Counted from the stretch's first letter, positions 43,853 through 53,855 are shown. The stretch: 64,000 nt of DNA from Pseudocitrobacter vendiensis (GCF_943590815.1 NZ_CALSBS010000009.1:112368-176367); one strand, 5' to 3'. Numbers and translations are program-made. Notes: generated by a model not told the origin, from the letters alone.

Positions 43853-44404
43853 GTGAACTCATACTCTGAACTTAAAGAATGCATTCGCCTTGAGGTGATT
43901 GGTCGCGATAAGGCTTTCTCATGGCGCAAGGCTCTGTTCCGCACCCGGCGTAATCATAAGAAGTACTTCCTGTTCTGGTGGCGAATTGCGTCCTGGTTGT
44001 ATGGGCAGGAGAGTCGATTTAAAAAACGCATAGCCCGTCGAATTGAGCATCGCCTGAAGCAGCATCACCCGGTTGATATTTCTTTATCGTGCAAAATCGG
44101 TAAGGGCCTGAATATTGCTCATTTGAATGGCATTGTCATCACGGATAACTGTGTCATTGGCGAGTACGCTGACATCAAGCAAGGTATTACGATCGGCCTG
44201 CGTACCGATAGCGCTGACGCAATGATTATCATTGGTAATCATGTGGATATTGGGTGTAATGCAACCATTCTTGGCGGGAAAGTCACGATTGGCGATAACG
44301 TGACAATCGGGGCGCACTCACTGGTACTGACTGATATTCCAGCTGATACAGTGTATAAGAACAAGATAACACCAGTAATGACACCTAAAACCGTCTCTCG
44401 TTAA
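43853..44404 (+). CDS. Serine acetyltransferase-like hexapeptide transferase
   Basis: The 183-residue protein has an N-terminal helical part with basic and aromatic residues (FWWRIASWLYG), then a left-handed beta helix (SCKIGKGLNIAHLNGIVITD, IIIGNHVDIGCNATILGG). This is the serine O-acetyltransferase/polysaccharide acetyltransferase form. The catalytic histidine is likely in NIAHLNG. The likely start is the GTG at 43853; the site is weak. In E. coli K-12 this place between copA and cueR holds glsA and ybaT instead. AT-rich flanks suggest acquisition. It could be a polysaccharide or serine acetylase; no pathway partners are nearby. Confidence 0.75.
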   Translation: MNSYSELKECIRLEVIGRDKAFSWRKALFRTRRNHKKYFLFWWRIASWLYGQESRFKKRIARRIEHRLKQHHPVDISLSCKIGKGLNIAHLNGIVITDNCVIGEYADIKQGITIGLRTDSADAMIIIGNHVDIGCNATILGGKVTIGDNVTIGAHSLVLTDIPADTVYKNKITPVMTPKTVSR

Positions 44405-44578
44405 CTCTCCCGTACCGACTCTACGACAGAGGCATTTCAAAGCATCAATCCATTTTGGGTCCCCTTCAGAGGACATGTGAATTTTGTGCTATTGATGGCA
44501 TTAATTAATCGTCGATCAATTAAGCAATCTATCCAGGTTATACTAGGGCGATCGGTCACCCTCTATACGGAGAAGAGC

Positions 44579-44989
44579 ATGAACATCAGTGATGTTGCCA
44601 AAAAAACCGGCTTAACCAGTAAAGCGATTCGCTTTTATGAAGAGAAGGGATTGGTGACGCCGCCGCTGCGTAGCGAGAACGGTTACCGTAGTTACACGCA
44701 AAAACATATTGATGAATTTACGCTGTTACGTCAGGCCCGGCAGGTAGGATTTAATCTGGAAGAGTGCGGCGAGTTGGTAACGCTTTTCAATGACCCGAAA
44801 CGGCACAGCGCGGATGTGAAAGCGCATACCCTGCAAAAAGTCGCTGAAATTGAAAAACATATCAGCGACTTGCAAGCAATGCGCGATCAGCTTCTGGCGC
44901 TGGCGGCGTCATGCCCCGGTGATGATGGCGTGGATTGCCCGATAATCGATCACCTTTCGGGCTGTTGCCAGCATAAAAAGCAGGCTTAA
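44579..44989 (+). CDS. cueR: Copper-responsive MerR-family regulator CueR
   Basis: The 136-residue activator has the MerR helix-turn-helix ([25 protein letters not shown]), the dimerisation coiled coil and the metal loop with Cys112 and Cys120 ([10 protein letters not shown]), which bind Cu(I). It remodels the copA promoter DNA. The start at 44579 gives nearly the E. coli length; a longer frame from 44477 has no homology. Its stop shares a TTAA with the convergent ybbJ stop. Confidence 0.96.
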   Translation: MNISDVAKKTGLTSKAIRFYEEKGLVTPPLRSENGYRSYTQKHIDEFTLLRQARQVGFNLEECGELVTLFNDPKRHSADVKAHTLQKVAEIEKHISDLQAMRDQLLALAASCPGDDGVDCPIIDHLSGCCQHKKQA

Positions 44990-45453
44990 CGTTTTGCCTG
45001 TTCAGAGAGACGAACGCGCAGCGTAATGCCCTCTACTGCGATAACTTCAACTTTTGACCCCGCAGGAAAATCGTCATCAGCAATAACCGGCCAGGCGCTA
45101 TCGCCAACCCGTACTTGCCCACGCCCGTTAACCAGGGGGTTATCGAGGGTAAAACGCTGCCCCACAAGTTGTTGCCCACGTTGATTAAGCTGACTGTCTG
45201 CGGGTTTCTGCTCCTTGACCTGGCGCGCCAGCCATTTTGACCACAGCCACGCTGCCAGCAGCGTCAGGATACAGAATATGACCGCCTGCCACTCCCAACT
45301 GACGGGCAGAACCCAGGTCAGCAGGCCGGTGATCACCCCGGCAACGCCGCTCCACAGCAGATAACCGTTGCCGCCCAGCATCTCGGCGGCCAGCAACAGG
45401 CCGCCCAGGCTTAACCAGAAAATATGTGGATGAGCCAGAATCATCTCGACCAT
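44986..45453 (-). CDS. ybbJ: NfeD-family membrane protein YbbJ
   Basis: The 155-residue protein has two or three N-terminal membrane segments ([27 protein letters not shown]) followed by an OB-fold domain ([35 protein letters not shown]), the short NfeD form. Such proteins are encoded with SPFH proteins; here it overlaps qmcA by one base (TAATG), so the two are coupled and probably form a membrane complex. In E. coli QmcA-YbbJ is linked to membrane protein quality control. Confidence 0.92.
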   Translation of the reverse strand: MVEMILAHPHIFWLSLGGLLLAAEMLGGNGYLLWSGVAGVITGLLTWVLPVSWEWQAVIFCILTLLAAWLWSKWLARQVKEQKPADSQLNQRGQQLVGQRFTLDNPLVNGRGQVRVGDSAWPVIADDDFPAGSKVEVIAVEGITLRVRLSEQAKR

Positions 45454-46367
45454 TATTTTTTCCGTTCGTTGGCGCTGTCTTTGATAAGTTCAGCCACGCC
45501 TGCAATAGAGCCCATCAGGCTGCTGGCTTCCAGCGGCATCATGACCACTTTGCTGTTACTGGATGTCCCGATCTGTTGCAGCGCTTCGGTATATTTTTGT
45601 GCAACGAAGTAGTTCACCGCCTGAATATCACCGGCGGCAATAGCTTCTGACACCATTTTGGTTGCGCGCGCTTCTGCTTCTGCGGAACGTTCACGGGCTT
45701 CCGCCTCAAGGAAGGCCGACTGACGTTCACCTTCCGCCTTGAGGATCTTCGACTGCTTTTCCCCTTCAGCTTTGACAATCTCGGCCTGGCGAATACCTTC
45801 GGCTTCGAGGATATAGGCGCGTTTTGTACGTTCGGCTTTCATCTGGGCGTTCATCGACGCAATCAGTTCTGCGGGCGGGCGGACATCGCGAATTTCAATA
45901 CGGGTGACTTTAATGCCCCATGGATTGGTGGCTTCATCAACGATATGCAGCAGACGGGTGTTGATGCTGTCGCGCTGGGAGAGCATTTCATCAAGCTCCA
46001 TAGAACCCAGCACGGTACGAATATTGGTCATCGTCAGGTTAATGATCGCCAGTTCCAGGTTACTCACCTCATAGGCAGCCTTTGGCGCATCAATGACCTG
46101 AATAAAACAGACGGCGTCGATGGTAACGTTGGCGTTATCTTTGGAGATAACTTCCTGAGATGGAATATCTAAAACCTGCTCCATCATGTTGATCTTACGG
46201 CCAATCCTGTCCATGAAGGGCACGACAAGGCTAAGTCCAGGCTGAAGCGTATTGGTGTAGCGACCAAAACGTTCGACCGTCCATTGATAACCCTGGGGAA
46301 CGATTTTGACGCCAGCGGCAACCACCACCAGTACGACAAAAATCAAGATAGGGATAAATATCAGCAT
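45453..46367 (-). CDS. qmcA: SPFH/stomatin family protein QmcA
   Basis: The 304-residue protein has one N-terminal membrane helix ([20 protein letters not shown]). The SPFH/band-7 domain follows ([30 protein letters not shown], with [20 protein letters not shown]). A coiled-coil C-terminal part is rich in Ala/Glu repeats ([18 protein letters not shown]). It is a stomatin-type scaffold of the inner membrane; in E. coli it suppresses loss of htpX and ftsH. It has the AGGAGG site at its start and the NfeD gene downstream. Confidence 0.95.
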   Translation of the reverse strand: MLIFIPILIFVVLVVVAAGVKIVPQGYQWTVERFGRYTNTLQPGLSLVVPFMDRIGRKINMMEQVLDIPSQEVISKDNANVTIDAVCFIQVIDAPKAAYEVSNLELAIINLTMTNIRTVLGSMELDEMLSQRDSINTRLLHIVDEATNPWGIKVTRIEIRDVRPPAELIASMNAQMKAERTKRAYILEAEGIRQAEIVKAEGEKQSKILKAEGERQSAFLEAEARERSAEAEARATKMVSEAIAAGDIQAVNYFVAQKYTEALQQIGTSSNSKVVMMPLEASSLMGSIAGVAELIKDSANERKK

Positions 46368-46911
46368 GAAACCTCCTGTTATACCGTCCTTTTATATAAG
46401 CGGTATGATGCCTTTGATGACGTTAAGTATATCGCTTACTGTAACGAAATTCGCCTGCCAGATTTCGATACTACTGCAATTTTTGCTGCTCATTCAGAAT
46501 GTCACGCCATATCATCTATAAATAATTTTTTTTTTGCGCAACGTGTCTGTTCCCCTCCGCAAAATAGCCGATATTGCGGGAAATTCCTGGGCCTGACATT
46601 CCACCATTCGTGAGGCAGGTGCTGAACAACGAGCCAGCACGCCAGAAGTCTATCTTGAGCAACCGGAGTACTGGAAAGGCTATCAGCTCACAGAACATAG
46701 GGTTAATAAATATGTTCTGGAATACTTAAAAGAGAACTTTCCTGACGGTAGAGAATAAGCGTTACGCAGAGTATTAAAAAGGGGGAGGCGATATGGTCGA
46801 TGAGCCCCGTTTTTAAGGCCTTATGAGAATTAGATAATTTTCGATTAACTCTTTATGCGGAAATATCGTTACACTATGTCCATCAGTCCGGAACAGGAGT
46901 TTCAAATAATC
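46368..46911. other. Gene-poor stretch between qmcA and fetA
   Basis: This 544-bp AT-rich stretch contains the divergent promoters of qmcA and fetA. It also contains a broken reading frame (46522-46758) listed separately. Nothing else recognisable is seen. Confidence 0.4.
46522..46758 (+). pseudogene. Remnant of an unidentified gene
   Basis: In one frame, codons read VPLRKIADIAGNSWA then a TGA (46594-46596), then HSTIREAGAEQRASTPEVYL, continuing to GYQLTEHRVNKYVLEYLKEN and ending at TAA (46756-46758). The composition is protein-like with plausible helices, but there is no start codon and an internal stop, so it looks like the 3' remnant of a decayed gene. I do not recognise the family. In E. 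coli qmcA and fetA are adjacent without it. Confidence 0.35.
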
Positions 46912-47583
46912 ATGATGGAAAGCAACGCGATTCTGCAATTAACTGGTGTGGGTTATCGCATCGGTGAGCGGCAGGTGCTAAAGGATATCAATTTCAGTAT
47001 TGCGCCGGGTGAGTTTAAGCTGATAACCGGCCCTTCGGGCTGCGGTAAAAGTACATTATTAAAAATCATCGCCTCGCTATTGAGCCCGAGTGAAGGGACG
47101 ATACAGTTTAAAGGCCAGGATTACACCACTCTGTCGCCTGAGCAGTACCGCCAGCAGGTTTCCTATTGCGCGCAAACGCCTGCCTTGTTTGGCGAAACGG
47201 TCTATGACAACCTGATTTTCCCCTGGCAGATTCGTGATAAACGCACAGAGCCGGACACCTTTCTGGGGTTTCTGACGCGGTTTGGCTTACCGGAAGAAAC
47301 ATTGTCGAAATCAATCAACGATCTTTCTGGCGGCGAAAAACAGCGTATTTCCCTGATCCGCAACCTACAATTTTTGCCGGACGTTTTATTACTGGATGAA
47401 ATTACCAGCGCGCTTGACGAAGAAAATAAGCATAACGTGAACGATATTATTCATCGCTATGTTCGGGAGAAAAATATCGCCGTGCTGTGGGTCACCCACG
47501 ATAAAGATGAAATAGAACATGCGGATGATGTCATTACATTACCGCTCTCGGGACAGGATATGCAGGAGGCCGCCCATGAATGA
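46912..47583 (+). CDS. fetA: Iron export ABC transporter ATPase FetA
   Basis: The 223-residue ATPase has Walker A (GPSGCGKST), a Q-loop in YCAQTPALFG, signature LSGGEKQRIS, Walker B with VLLLDEITSALDEENK and the switch histidine in VTHDKDE. It pairs with FetB; the E. coli complex improves resistance to oxidative stress by exporting iron. The start at 46912 (or 46915, adjacent ATG codons) follows an AGGAG at 12-nt spacing; the longer frame from 46855 extends before it. Its stop overlaps fetB by 8 bp. Confidence 0.93.
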   Translation: MMESNAILQLTGVGYRIGERQVLKDINFSIAPGEFKLITGPSGCGKSTLLKIIASLLSPSEGTIQFKGQDYTTLSPEQYRQQVSYCAQTPALFGETVYDNLIFPWQIRDKRTEPDTFLGFLTRFGLPEETLSKSINDLSGGEKQRISLIRNLQFLPDVLLLDEITSALDEENKHNVNDIIHRYVREKNIAVLWVTHDKDEIEHADDVITLPLSGQDMQEAAHE

Positions 47584-48355
47584 GCATGCCATAACCAATG
47601 AGTCACTGGCGCTGTCAATGGTATTAGTGCTGGTGGCCATAGTGGTGAGCTATCGGGAAAAGCTGGCGCTGGAAAAAGATATTATCTGGAGCATTTGCCG
47701 GGCGATTGTTCAGCTTATTATTGTCGGCTATGTGCTGAAATATATATTCAATGTTAACCACGCGATTCTGACGCTGCTGATGGTGCTGTTTATCTGCTTT
47801 AACGCAGCTTACAACGCGCAAAAGCGCAGTAAATACATTAGTAAAGCGTTTGTCTCATCGTTTATTGCCATCACCACCGGGGCCGGATTAACGCTGGTCG
47901 TACTGGTCTTTTCAGGCTCGATTGAGTTTACGCCGATGCAGGTGATCCCTATTTCCGGGATGATTGCCGGCAATGCGATGGTGGCGGTGGGATTGTGTTA
48001 CAACAATCTTGGGCAGCGCTTTAGCGCGGAACAGCAGCAGATTCAGGAGAAACTCAGCCTGGGCGCGACGCCTAAAATGGCCTCTGCGCGGCTCATTCGC
48101 GAAAGCATTCGTGCGTCGCTCATCCCTACGGTGGATTCGGCGAAAACCGTCGGACTGGTGAGTTTACCGGGGATGATGTCAGGTCTGATCTTTGCGGGGA
48201 TTGACCCGGTAAAAGCGATTAAGTACCAGATAATGGTGACGTTTATGCTGCTTTCCACTGCCAGTCTGTCGACGATTATTGCCTGCTATCTCACGTACCG
48301 GAAATTCTACAATTCACGCCATCAACTGGTGGTGTCGCAGTTGAAGAAGATGTGA
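47576..48355 (+). CDS. fetB: Iron export ABC transporter permease FetB
   Basis: The 259-residue permease starts at 47576 (MNEHAITNESLALSMVLVLVAIVVSYREKL). It has about seven membrane segments, with the conserved block PISGMIAGNAMVAVGLCYNNL and the cytoplasmic coupling region ATPKMASARLIRESIRASLIPTVDSAKTVGLVSLPGMMSG. It has the same length as E. coli FetB. It is translationally coupled to fetA (ATGAATGA overlap). Confidence 0.95.
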   Translation: MNEHAITNESLALSMVLVLVAIVVSYREKLALEKDIIWSICRAIVQLIIVGYVLKYIFNVNHAILTLLMVLFICFNAAYNAQKRSKYISKAFVSSFIAITTGAGLTLVVLVFSGSIEFTPMQVIPISGMIAGNAMVAVGLCYNNLGQRFSAEQQQIQEKLSLGATPKMASARLIRESIRASLIPTVDSAKTVGLVSLPGMMSGLIFAGIDPVKAIKYQIMVTFMLLSTASLSTIIACYLTYRKFYNSRHQLVVSQLKKM

Positions 48356-48361
48356 AAAAAA

Positions 48362-48439
48362 GCCGGATGGCGGCTGCGCCTTATCCGGCCTACACGTTCA
48401 CATGTCTGTAGTCCGGATAAGGCGCAGCCGCCATCCGGC
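48362..48439. repeat. REP/BIME pair between fetB and cnoX
   Basis: GCCGGATGGCGGCTGCGCCT and its inverted copy AGGCGCAGCCGCCATCCGGC form a nearly perfect 78-bp inverted repeat around a central ACATGT. It lies between convergent genes and may act as a shared 3' end. Confidence 0.95.
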
Positions 48440-48445
48440 AATCAA

Positions 48446-49300
48446 TCAGTACAGCAGCGAATACAACTTACGACGATACTTTGACGCCAGCGCATCACCG
48501 GTTCCTAACGCGGCCAGGATCTCCTGCAGCATTTTACGCGCCTGTCCGTCAGCCGCACCGAGGTCTTTTTGCAGATGGCTGAACAACAGCTCCAGCGCTT
48601 CTTCGTTACGACCTACCTGATGCAACTGTAACGCCAGCTGTGATGCCAGTGCGGCATCTTCCGGGTTCTGCGCAACTTGCTGTTGTAACTGCTGAATTTC
48701 CGGCGTATCGGCGGCCTGTTTTAGCAGTTCAATTTTCGCCAGCAGACCCTGATAGCGGGTGTCCTGATCCTGTAATGGCACGGTTTTCAGTACGGCTTCC
48801 GCGTCTTCAGAACGGTTCAGCGCGATCTGCGTTTCTGCCAGCAGCAGGCCAATCTGGCTATCCTGATTCGACATGGACCACGCATCTTTCAGCAGCGGCA
48901 GCGCGTCAGCATAGTTACCTTCCTGAATCAGTTCCATTGCCTGCTGGGCTTTCAGCTCTTCTTCACGCGGCAGCACTTTATCGAGCAGGGCACGAATGGC
49001 TTCTTCCGGCTGCGGGCCCTGGAAACCGTCCACCGGTTGACCATTCTGGAACAGGTAAACCGTTGGGATAGCGCGCAGGCCGAACTGCGAGGCCACCATC
49101 TGCTCAGCGTCGCAGTCTACTTTTGCCAGAATAAACTGACCGTTGTACTGCGCGGCCAGGTTTTCCAGAACCGGCGTCAGCTCGTGGCAGTGTTGGCTAC
49201 GTTCAGACCAGAAGTAGAACAGAATCGGCGTCGTGACGGATTGTTCCAGCGTCTGGTGCAGGTTAGCTTCGGTAATATTGACGATATTCTGTACGGACAT
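48446..49300 (-). CDS. cnoX: Chaperedoxin CnoX (YbbN)
   Basis: The 284-residue protein starts at 49300 ([16 protein letters not shown]). It has an N-terminal thioredoxin fold whose CxxC is replaced by SQHC ([12 protein letters not shown]), and a C-terminal TPR-like superhelix ([29 protein letters not shown]). As in E. coli it has no thioredoxin reductase activity. It is a hypochlorite-activated holdase that passes clients to GroEL and DnaK. The longer frame to 49357 is not used. Confidence 0.95.
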   Translation of the reverse strand: MSVQNIVNITEANLHQTLEQSVTTPILFYFWSERSQHCHELTPVLENLAAQYNGQFILAKVDCDAEQMVASQFGLRAIPTVYLFQNGQPVDGFQGPQPEEAIRALLDKVLPREEELKAQQAMELIQEGNYADALPLLKDAWSMSNQDSQIGLLLAETQIALNRSEDAEAVLKTVPLQDQDTRYQGLLAKIELLKQAADTPEIQQLQQQVAQNPEDAALASQLALQLHQVGRNEEALELLFSHLQKDLGAADGQARKMLQEILAALGTGDALASKYRRKLYSLLY

Positions 49301-49358
49301 GAGCCACTCTCTTTTGTCGATTTGACTATTACATGGGGGCGCGAAGCCCGGCTTCAAC

Positions 49359-50129
49359 TTAGCCGCGTAAAATTTTGTCCATTGCGCAGGCCGGGAGCAG
49401 GCGCTTCAGCCAGCCAACGGCGTGGGTAACCAGCGTCACCGGGTAACGCAGTTTGGGTTTGTCGCTGATAAAGGCGTGACGCACTTTTTCCACGACCGCG
49501 TCCGGGCCCAGGGTAAACCGCGCGGCAATGCCGGGGTTCTCAACCGGTTTGTCCTGCTCGATTTGATTCACGTTGTCGGTGAAGCGTGTACGAATCGGGC
49601 CCGGCTCAATCAGGCTCACTTTTATGCCCGTGGTGTGCAGTTCCATGCGCAGCGCGTCGGACCACGCTTCGAGCGCATATTTGCTGGCCGCATAGGCGCC
49701 GCGACCGGGCGTAGCGATAAGCCCCATAACCGATGACGTCATCACGATACGGCCTTCGCCATGCGGGATCATTGCCGGAAGAAGACGCTGAGTCAGTTGA
49801 TGCGCGCCGAAAAAGTTGGCGGAAAATTGCTGCTCCAGCTGTGCCCGGGTAAGGGTGCTGAGCGGGCCGTAAACGCCAAAGCCAGCGTTGTTGAACAGGC
49901 CGAACAGGCGATTGCCGGTCAGGGCGATAACCTCATCGGCGGCACGGTCTACGCTTTTGGGGTCATCAAGGTCCAGTTCAATACCAACAAGCCCCATCCC
50001 GTTCATCCGCGCAACATCGGCAGGGTTGCGGCAGGCCGCCAGCACGCGAAATCCCTGGCGTTTTAGCTCAAGCGCGCTTTCCAGACCAATACCGCTTGAA
50101 CATCCTGTAATTAAAACCGTTTTTTGCAT
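49359..50129 (-). CDS. ybbO: Short-chain dehydrogenase YbbO
   Basis: The 256-residue SDR has the nucleotide-binding motif [13 protein letters not shown], the NNAGFG motif, catalytic Ser in [25 protein letters not shown] with Tyr-x-x-x-Lys (YAASK), and no signal peptide. E. coli YbbO is an NADP-dependent aldehyde reductase active on medium- to long-chain aldehydes. It is adjacent to tesA on the same strand with 28 bp between, suggesting a shared role in lipid-derived carbonyl metabolism. Confidence 0.92.
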   Translation of the reverse strand: MQKTVLITGCSSGIGLESALELKRQGFRVLAACRNPADVARMNGMGLVGIELDLDDPKSVDRAADEVIALTGNRLFGLFNNAGFGVYGPLSTLTRAQLEQQFSANFFGAHQLTQRLLPAMIPHGEGRIVMTSSVMGLIATPGRGAYAASKYALEAWSDALRMELHTTGIKVSLIEPGPIRTRFTDNVNQIEQDKPVENPGIAARFTLGPDAVVEKVRHAFISDKPKLRYPVTLVTHAVGWLKRLLPACAMDKILRG

Positions 50130-50157
50130 AACTTTACCTGAGAACGCCCCTTTAAAT

Positions 50158-50784
50158 TCAGGAGTCGTGATTAACTAGTGGTGCCAGGCGTGTCGCCATC
50201 CAGTCGGCGATAAACGGTTGGGCGTCACGATTGGGGTGAATACCATCATCCTGCATCCACTGCGGTTTGAGATAAACCTCTTCCATAAAGAAGGGCAGCA
50301 GTGGGATAGTGAATTCCTGGGCAAGCTGCGGATAAATCGCGCTAAAGGCCTCATTATAACGGCGTCCGTAGTTTGCGGGCAGACGAATTTGCATTAACAA
50401 CGGCTCGGCGTTGGCTGCTTTAATTTGCTGCAAAATGGTGCGCAGCGTTTGCTCGGTTTGCTGAGGTTGGAAGCCGCGCAGGCCATCATTGCCGCCCAGC
50501 TCAACCAGCACCCAGCGCGGCTTATGCTGTTTCAGCAGTGCAGGCAGGCGCGCCAGCCCCTGTGCCGAGGTGTCGCCGCTGATGCTGGCGTTAATCACCT
50601 CTGTTTTCGGCTGCCACTTGCTGTTGAGCAGGGCAGGCCAGGCCGTATTGGCGGCCATACGATATCCCGCGCTCAGGCTATCGCCGAGAATCAACAATGT
50701 GTCTGCGGCGACGGCGCGGAAGCTTAACAGAATCAAAAACAGGACGGGCAAATGCCAGCGGAAAACGTGCTTGAAGTTCATCAT
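50158..50784 (-). CDS. tesA: Acyl-CoA thioesterase I / protease I / lysophospholipase L1 TesA
   Basis: The 208-residue protein starts at 50784 (MMNFKHVFRWHLPVLFLILL) with a signal peptide cleaved before ADTLLILGDSLSAGY. The SGNH hydrolase blocks are complete: the GDSLS serine, the glycine of INASISGDT, the asparagine of VELGGNDGLRG and the Asp/His of DGIHPN. It is a periplasmic esterase and thioesterase. Its first 33 bp overlap the start of the divergent ybbA. Confidence 0.96.
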   Translation of the reverse strand: MMNFKHVFRWHLPVLFLILLSFRAVAADTLLILGDSLSAGYRMAANTAWPALLNSKWQPKTEVINASISGDTSAQGLARLPALLKQHKPRWVLVELGGNDGLRGFQPQQTEQTLRTILQQIKAANAEPLLMQIRLPANYGRRYNEAFSAIYPQLAQEFTIPLLPFFMEEVYLKPQWMQDDGIHPNRDAQPFIADWMATRLAPLVNHDS

Positions 50785-51438
50785 CTTAAGAAATCCGTCG
50801 GTCAGGGAGAGCATGAGCTTTCCATCCTTACCGGAGTTAACCTGATTGTCAAACCGGCGCAGACCATTGCCCTGATTGGTGAGTCGGGGTCAGGGAAATC
50901 AACGCTGCTGGCGATTCTGGCCGGGCTGGATGACGGCAGCGATGGCGACGTGAAACTGCTAGGGCAATCGCTGTCGTCGCTGGATGAAGAAGCGCGGGCA
51001 CGTTTACGCGCGCAGCATGTGGGTTTTGTTTTTCAGTCTTTTATGTTGATCCCGACACTCAACGCATTGGAAAACGTTGAACTTCCGGCGCTGCTGCGTG
51101 GCGAAAGCGACAGTCAGAGCCGGGGCGGCGCGAAAGCGTTGCTCGAACAGCTTGGCCTTGGCAAGCGTCTGCATCATCTCCCGGCACAGCTTTCGGGCGG
51201 TGAACAGCAGCGCGTGGCGCTGGCGCGCGCGTTTAATGGTCGCCCGGATCTCCTCTTCGCCGATGAACCCACCGGAAACCTCGACAGGCAGACGGGCGAT
51301 AAAATTGCCGACCTGCTTTTCTCTCTCAATCGTGAACATGGTACGACGCTCATTCTGGTGACCCACGATCCGCAACTGGCGGCGCGCTGCGATCGGCGTT
51401 TGCGCCTGGTGGACGGTGAATTGCGGGAGGAAGCATGA
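50752..51438 (+). CDS. ybbA: ABC transporter ATPase YbbA
   Basis: The 228-residue ATPase has Walker A (GESGSGKST), signature LSGGEQQRVALARA, Walker B FADEPTGNLD and the switch in LVTHDPQLAARCD, the MacB/LolD-type subclass. It pairs with the FtsX-like permease YbbP encoded immediately downstream (4-bp overlap). Its 5' end overlaps the tesA coding region head to head by 33 bp, so its promoter lies inside tesA. The complex is thought to act with TesA on hydrophobic compounds in the envelope. Confidence 0.94.
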   Translation: MPAENVLEVHHLKKSVGQGEHELSILTGVNLIVKPAQTIALIGESGSGKSTLLAILAGLDDGSDGDVKLLGQSLSSLDEEARARLRAQHVGFVFQSFMLIPTLNALENVELPALLRGESDSQSRGGAKALLEQLGLGKRLHHLPAQLSGGEQQRVALARAFNGRPDLLFADEPTGNLDRQTGDKIADLLFSLNREHGTTLILVTHDPQLAARCDRRLRLVDGELREEA

Positions 51439-53849
51439 TTGCACGCTGGTTCTGGCGGGAGTGGCGCTCGCCGTCGCTACTGATTGTCTGGCTGGCGTTA
51501 AGCCTGGCCGTGGCCTGTGTGCTGGCGCTCGGCAGCATCAGCGACCGCATGGAAAAAGGTTTAAGCCAGCAAAGCCGCGAATATATGGCAGGCGATCGCG
51601 CGCTGCGTAGTTCGCGTGAAGTGCCCGCCGCCTGGCTGGACAAGGCGCGGGAAGAGGGCCTGAAGGTTGGCGAGCAGGTCAGTTTCTCAACCATGACCTG
51701 GGCGGGAAATACGCCGCAGCTCGCTGACGTCAAAGCTGTAGACAGTGTTTATCCGATGTACGGCACCCTGCAAACCAAACCGGAAGGTATGAAGCCGCAG
51801 CCAGGTACTGTACTGCTGGCACCGCGTTTGCTGGCGTTGTTAAACCTGAAGATCGGCGATCAAATTGACGTCGGTGATGCCACGCTGCGCATCGCCGGGG
51901 AAATAGTCCAGGAGCCGGATGCCGGCTTTAACCCTTTCCAGATGGCACCGCGCCTGATGATGAACATGGCTGATGTCGAAAAAACCGGGGCAGTGCAGCC
52001 TGGCAGCCGTGTGAGCTGGCGCTACAAATTTGGCGGTACGCCAGAACAGTTGGCGAGCTATGAAAAATGGCTGCTTCCACAACTGAAGCCTGAGCATCGT
52101 TGGTATGGCCTGGAGCAGGACGAAGGTGCGTTGGGCAAATCGCTCGAACGTTCCCAGCAGTTCCTGTTGCTCTCTGCGCTGTTGACGTTGCTACTGGCGG
52201 TGGCGGCCGTCGCGGTGGCGATGGGGCACTACTGCCGCAGCCGTTATGACCTGGTGGCAATCCTCAAAACCCTTGGCGCCGGGCGGGCGCAGCTACGCAA
52301 GCTAATCATTGGTCAGTGGCTTTTGCTACTCACGCTGGCGGTCATCACCGGCGGCGCGATGGGGCTGCTGTTCGAACATATCTTGTTGATTCTGCTCAAA
52401 CCGGTTTTACCGGCAGCACTGCCTTCCGCCAGCCCCTGGCCGTGGTTGTGGGCTATCGGCACGATGGTGGTGATTTCGTTGCTGGTCGGTCTGCGGCCCT
52501 ATCGTCTGTTATTGGCCACGCAGCCGCTGCGCGTACTGCGGCGCGACGTGGTCGCCAGCGTCTGGCCGCTGACGTTTTATATTCCGGTGATTTGCCTGGT
52601 GGTTATCGGCCTGCTTGCCTGGTTGATGGGCGGTAGCCCACTACTGTGGTCTGTGCTGGTCGGGGCGGTGGTGCTGGCGTTGCTGTGTGGCGTGCTGGGC
52701 TGGATGCTGCTTAACGTGCTCAGGCGCATAACGCTTAAGGCATTGCCGCTGCGTCTGGCGGTCAATCGTCTGCTGCGCCAGCCGTGGTCGACGCTGAGTC
52801 AGCTTGCGGCATTTTCGCTCTCCTTTATGTTACTGGCGCTTTTACTGGTACTTCGCGGCGACCTGCTTGACCGCTGGCAGCAGCAGTTACCGCCGGAAAG
52901 CCCTAACTACTTTCTGATTAACATCGCGCCGGAGCAGGTGCAGCCCGTGAAAACGTTCCTTGCGGAGCATCAGGTGATCCCTGAAGCATTTTATCCCATT
53001 GTTCGCGCGCGTCTGACGCAGATAAACGGCCAGACCACAGAAGGAAATAAAGATGAATCGCTCAATCGTGAACTGAACCTCACCTGGCAGGAGAAACAAC
53101 CGGACCATAACCCTATTGTCGCCGGAACCTGGCCGCCGAAAGCGGGGGAAGTATCGATTGAAGAGGGGCTGTCGAAGCGTCTGAATATCAAACTGGGCGA
53201 TAAAGTAACCTTCACTGGCGATACTCAGGATTTCAGCGCTACGGTCACCAGTTTGCGTAAAGTCGACTGGGAGAGCCTGCGGCCTAACTTCTTCTTTATT
53301 TTCCCGAACGAGGCCCTGGAGGGGCAGCCGCAAAGCTGGCTCACCAGTTTCCGCTGGGATCGCGATACGACGCTTTTAACGCAGTTGAACCGCGAGTTCC
53401 CAACGATCAGCCTGCTGGATATTGGCGCGATACTGAAACAGGTCGGGCAGGTGCTGGAGCAAGTAAGTCGGGCGCTCGAAGTGATGGTGGTGCTGGTGAC
53501 CGCCTGCGGTGTGCTGTTGTTGCTGGCACAGGTGCAGGTCGGCATGCGCCAGCGGCATCAGGAACTGGTGGTTTATCGCACCCTCGGGGCCAGCAAGCCA
53601 CTGTTGCGTACCACGCTGTGGGCGGAGTTCGCCCTGCTGGGGTTGGTCTCCGGGCTGGTGGCGGCCATTGGCGCTGAAACGGCGCTGGCGATGCTGCAAA
53701 CGCGGGTGTTTGATTTCCCGTGGGAGCCCGACTGGCGCTTGTGGCTGGCGCTACCGCTTTGTGGCGCAGTGCTGCTTTCACTATGTGGCGGCTGGCTGGG
53801 GATTCGCCTGTTAAAAGGCAAAGCGTTGTTCCGCCAGTTCAGTAGTTAA
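51435..53849 (+). CDS. ybbP: ABC transporter permease YbbP (FtsX-like)
   Basis: The 804-residue membrane protein has about ten membrane helices and two large periplasmic domains (roughly residues 40-240 and 480-690). FtsX-type blocks are present at LLSALLTLLLAVAAVAVAMG and at the C-terminus with MRQRHQELVVYRTLGASKPLLRTTLWAEF. It is the permease partner of YbbA. Such MacB-type systems work by mechanotransmission rather than transport across the membrane. It is followed by a REP pair. Confidence 0.95.
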   Translation: MIARWFWREWRSPSLLIVWLALSLAVACVLALGSISDRMEKGLSQQSREYMAGDRALRSSREVPAAWLDKAREEGLKVGEQVSFSTMTWAGNTPQLADVKAVDSVYPMYGTLQTKPEGMKPQPGTVLLAPRLLALLNLKIGDQIDVGDATLRIAGEIVQEPDAGFNPFQMAPRLMMNMADVEKTGAVQPGSRVSWRYKFGGTPEQLASYEKWLLPQLKPEHRWYGLEQDEGALGKSLERSQQFLLLSALLTLLLAVAAVAVAMGHYCRSRYDLVAILKTLGAGRAQLRKLIIGQWLLLLTLAVITGGAMGLLFEHILLILLKPVLPAALPSASPWPWLWAIGTMVVISLLVGLRPYRLLLATQPLRVLRRDVVASVWPLTFYIPVICLVVIGLLAWLMGGSPLLWSVLVGAVVLALLCGVLGWMLLNVLRRITLKALPLRLAVNRLLRQPWSTLSQLAAFSLSFMLLALLLVLRGDLLDRWQQQLPPESPNYFLINIAPEQVQPVKTFLAEHQVIPEAFYPIVRARLTQINGQTTEGNKDESLNRELNLTWQEKQPDHNPIVAGTWPPKAGEVSIEEGLSKRLNIKLGDKVTFTGDTQDFSATVTSLRKVDWESLRPNFFFIFPNEALEGQPQSWLTSFRWDRDTTLLTQLNREFPTISLLDIGAILKQVGQVLEQVSRALEVMVVLVTACGVLLLLAQVQVGMRQRHQELVVYRTLGASKPLLRTTLWAEFALLGLVSGLVAAIGAETALAMLQTRVFDFPWEPDWRLWLALPLCGAVLLSLCGGWLGIRLLKGKALFRQFSS

Positions 53850-53855
53850 GAGATT

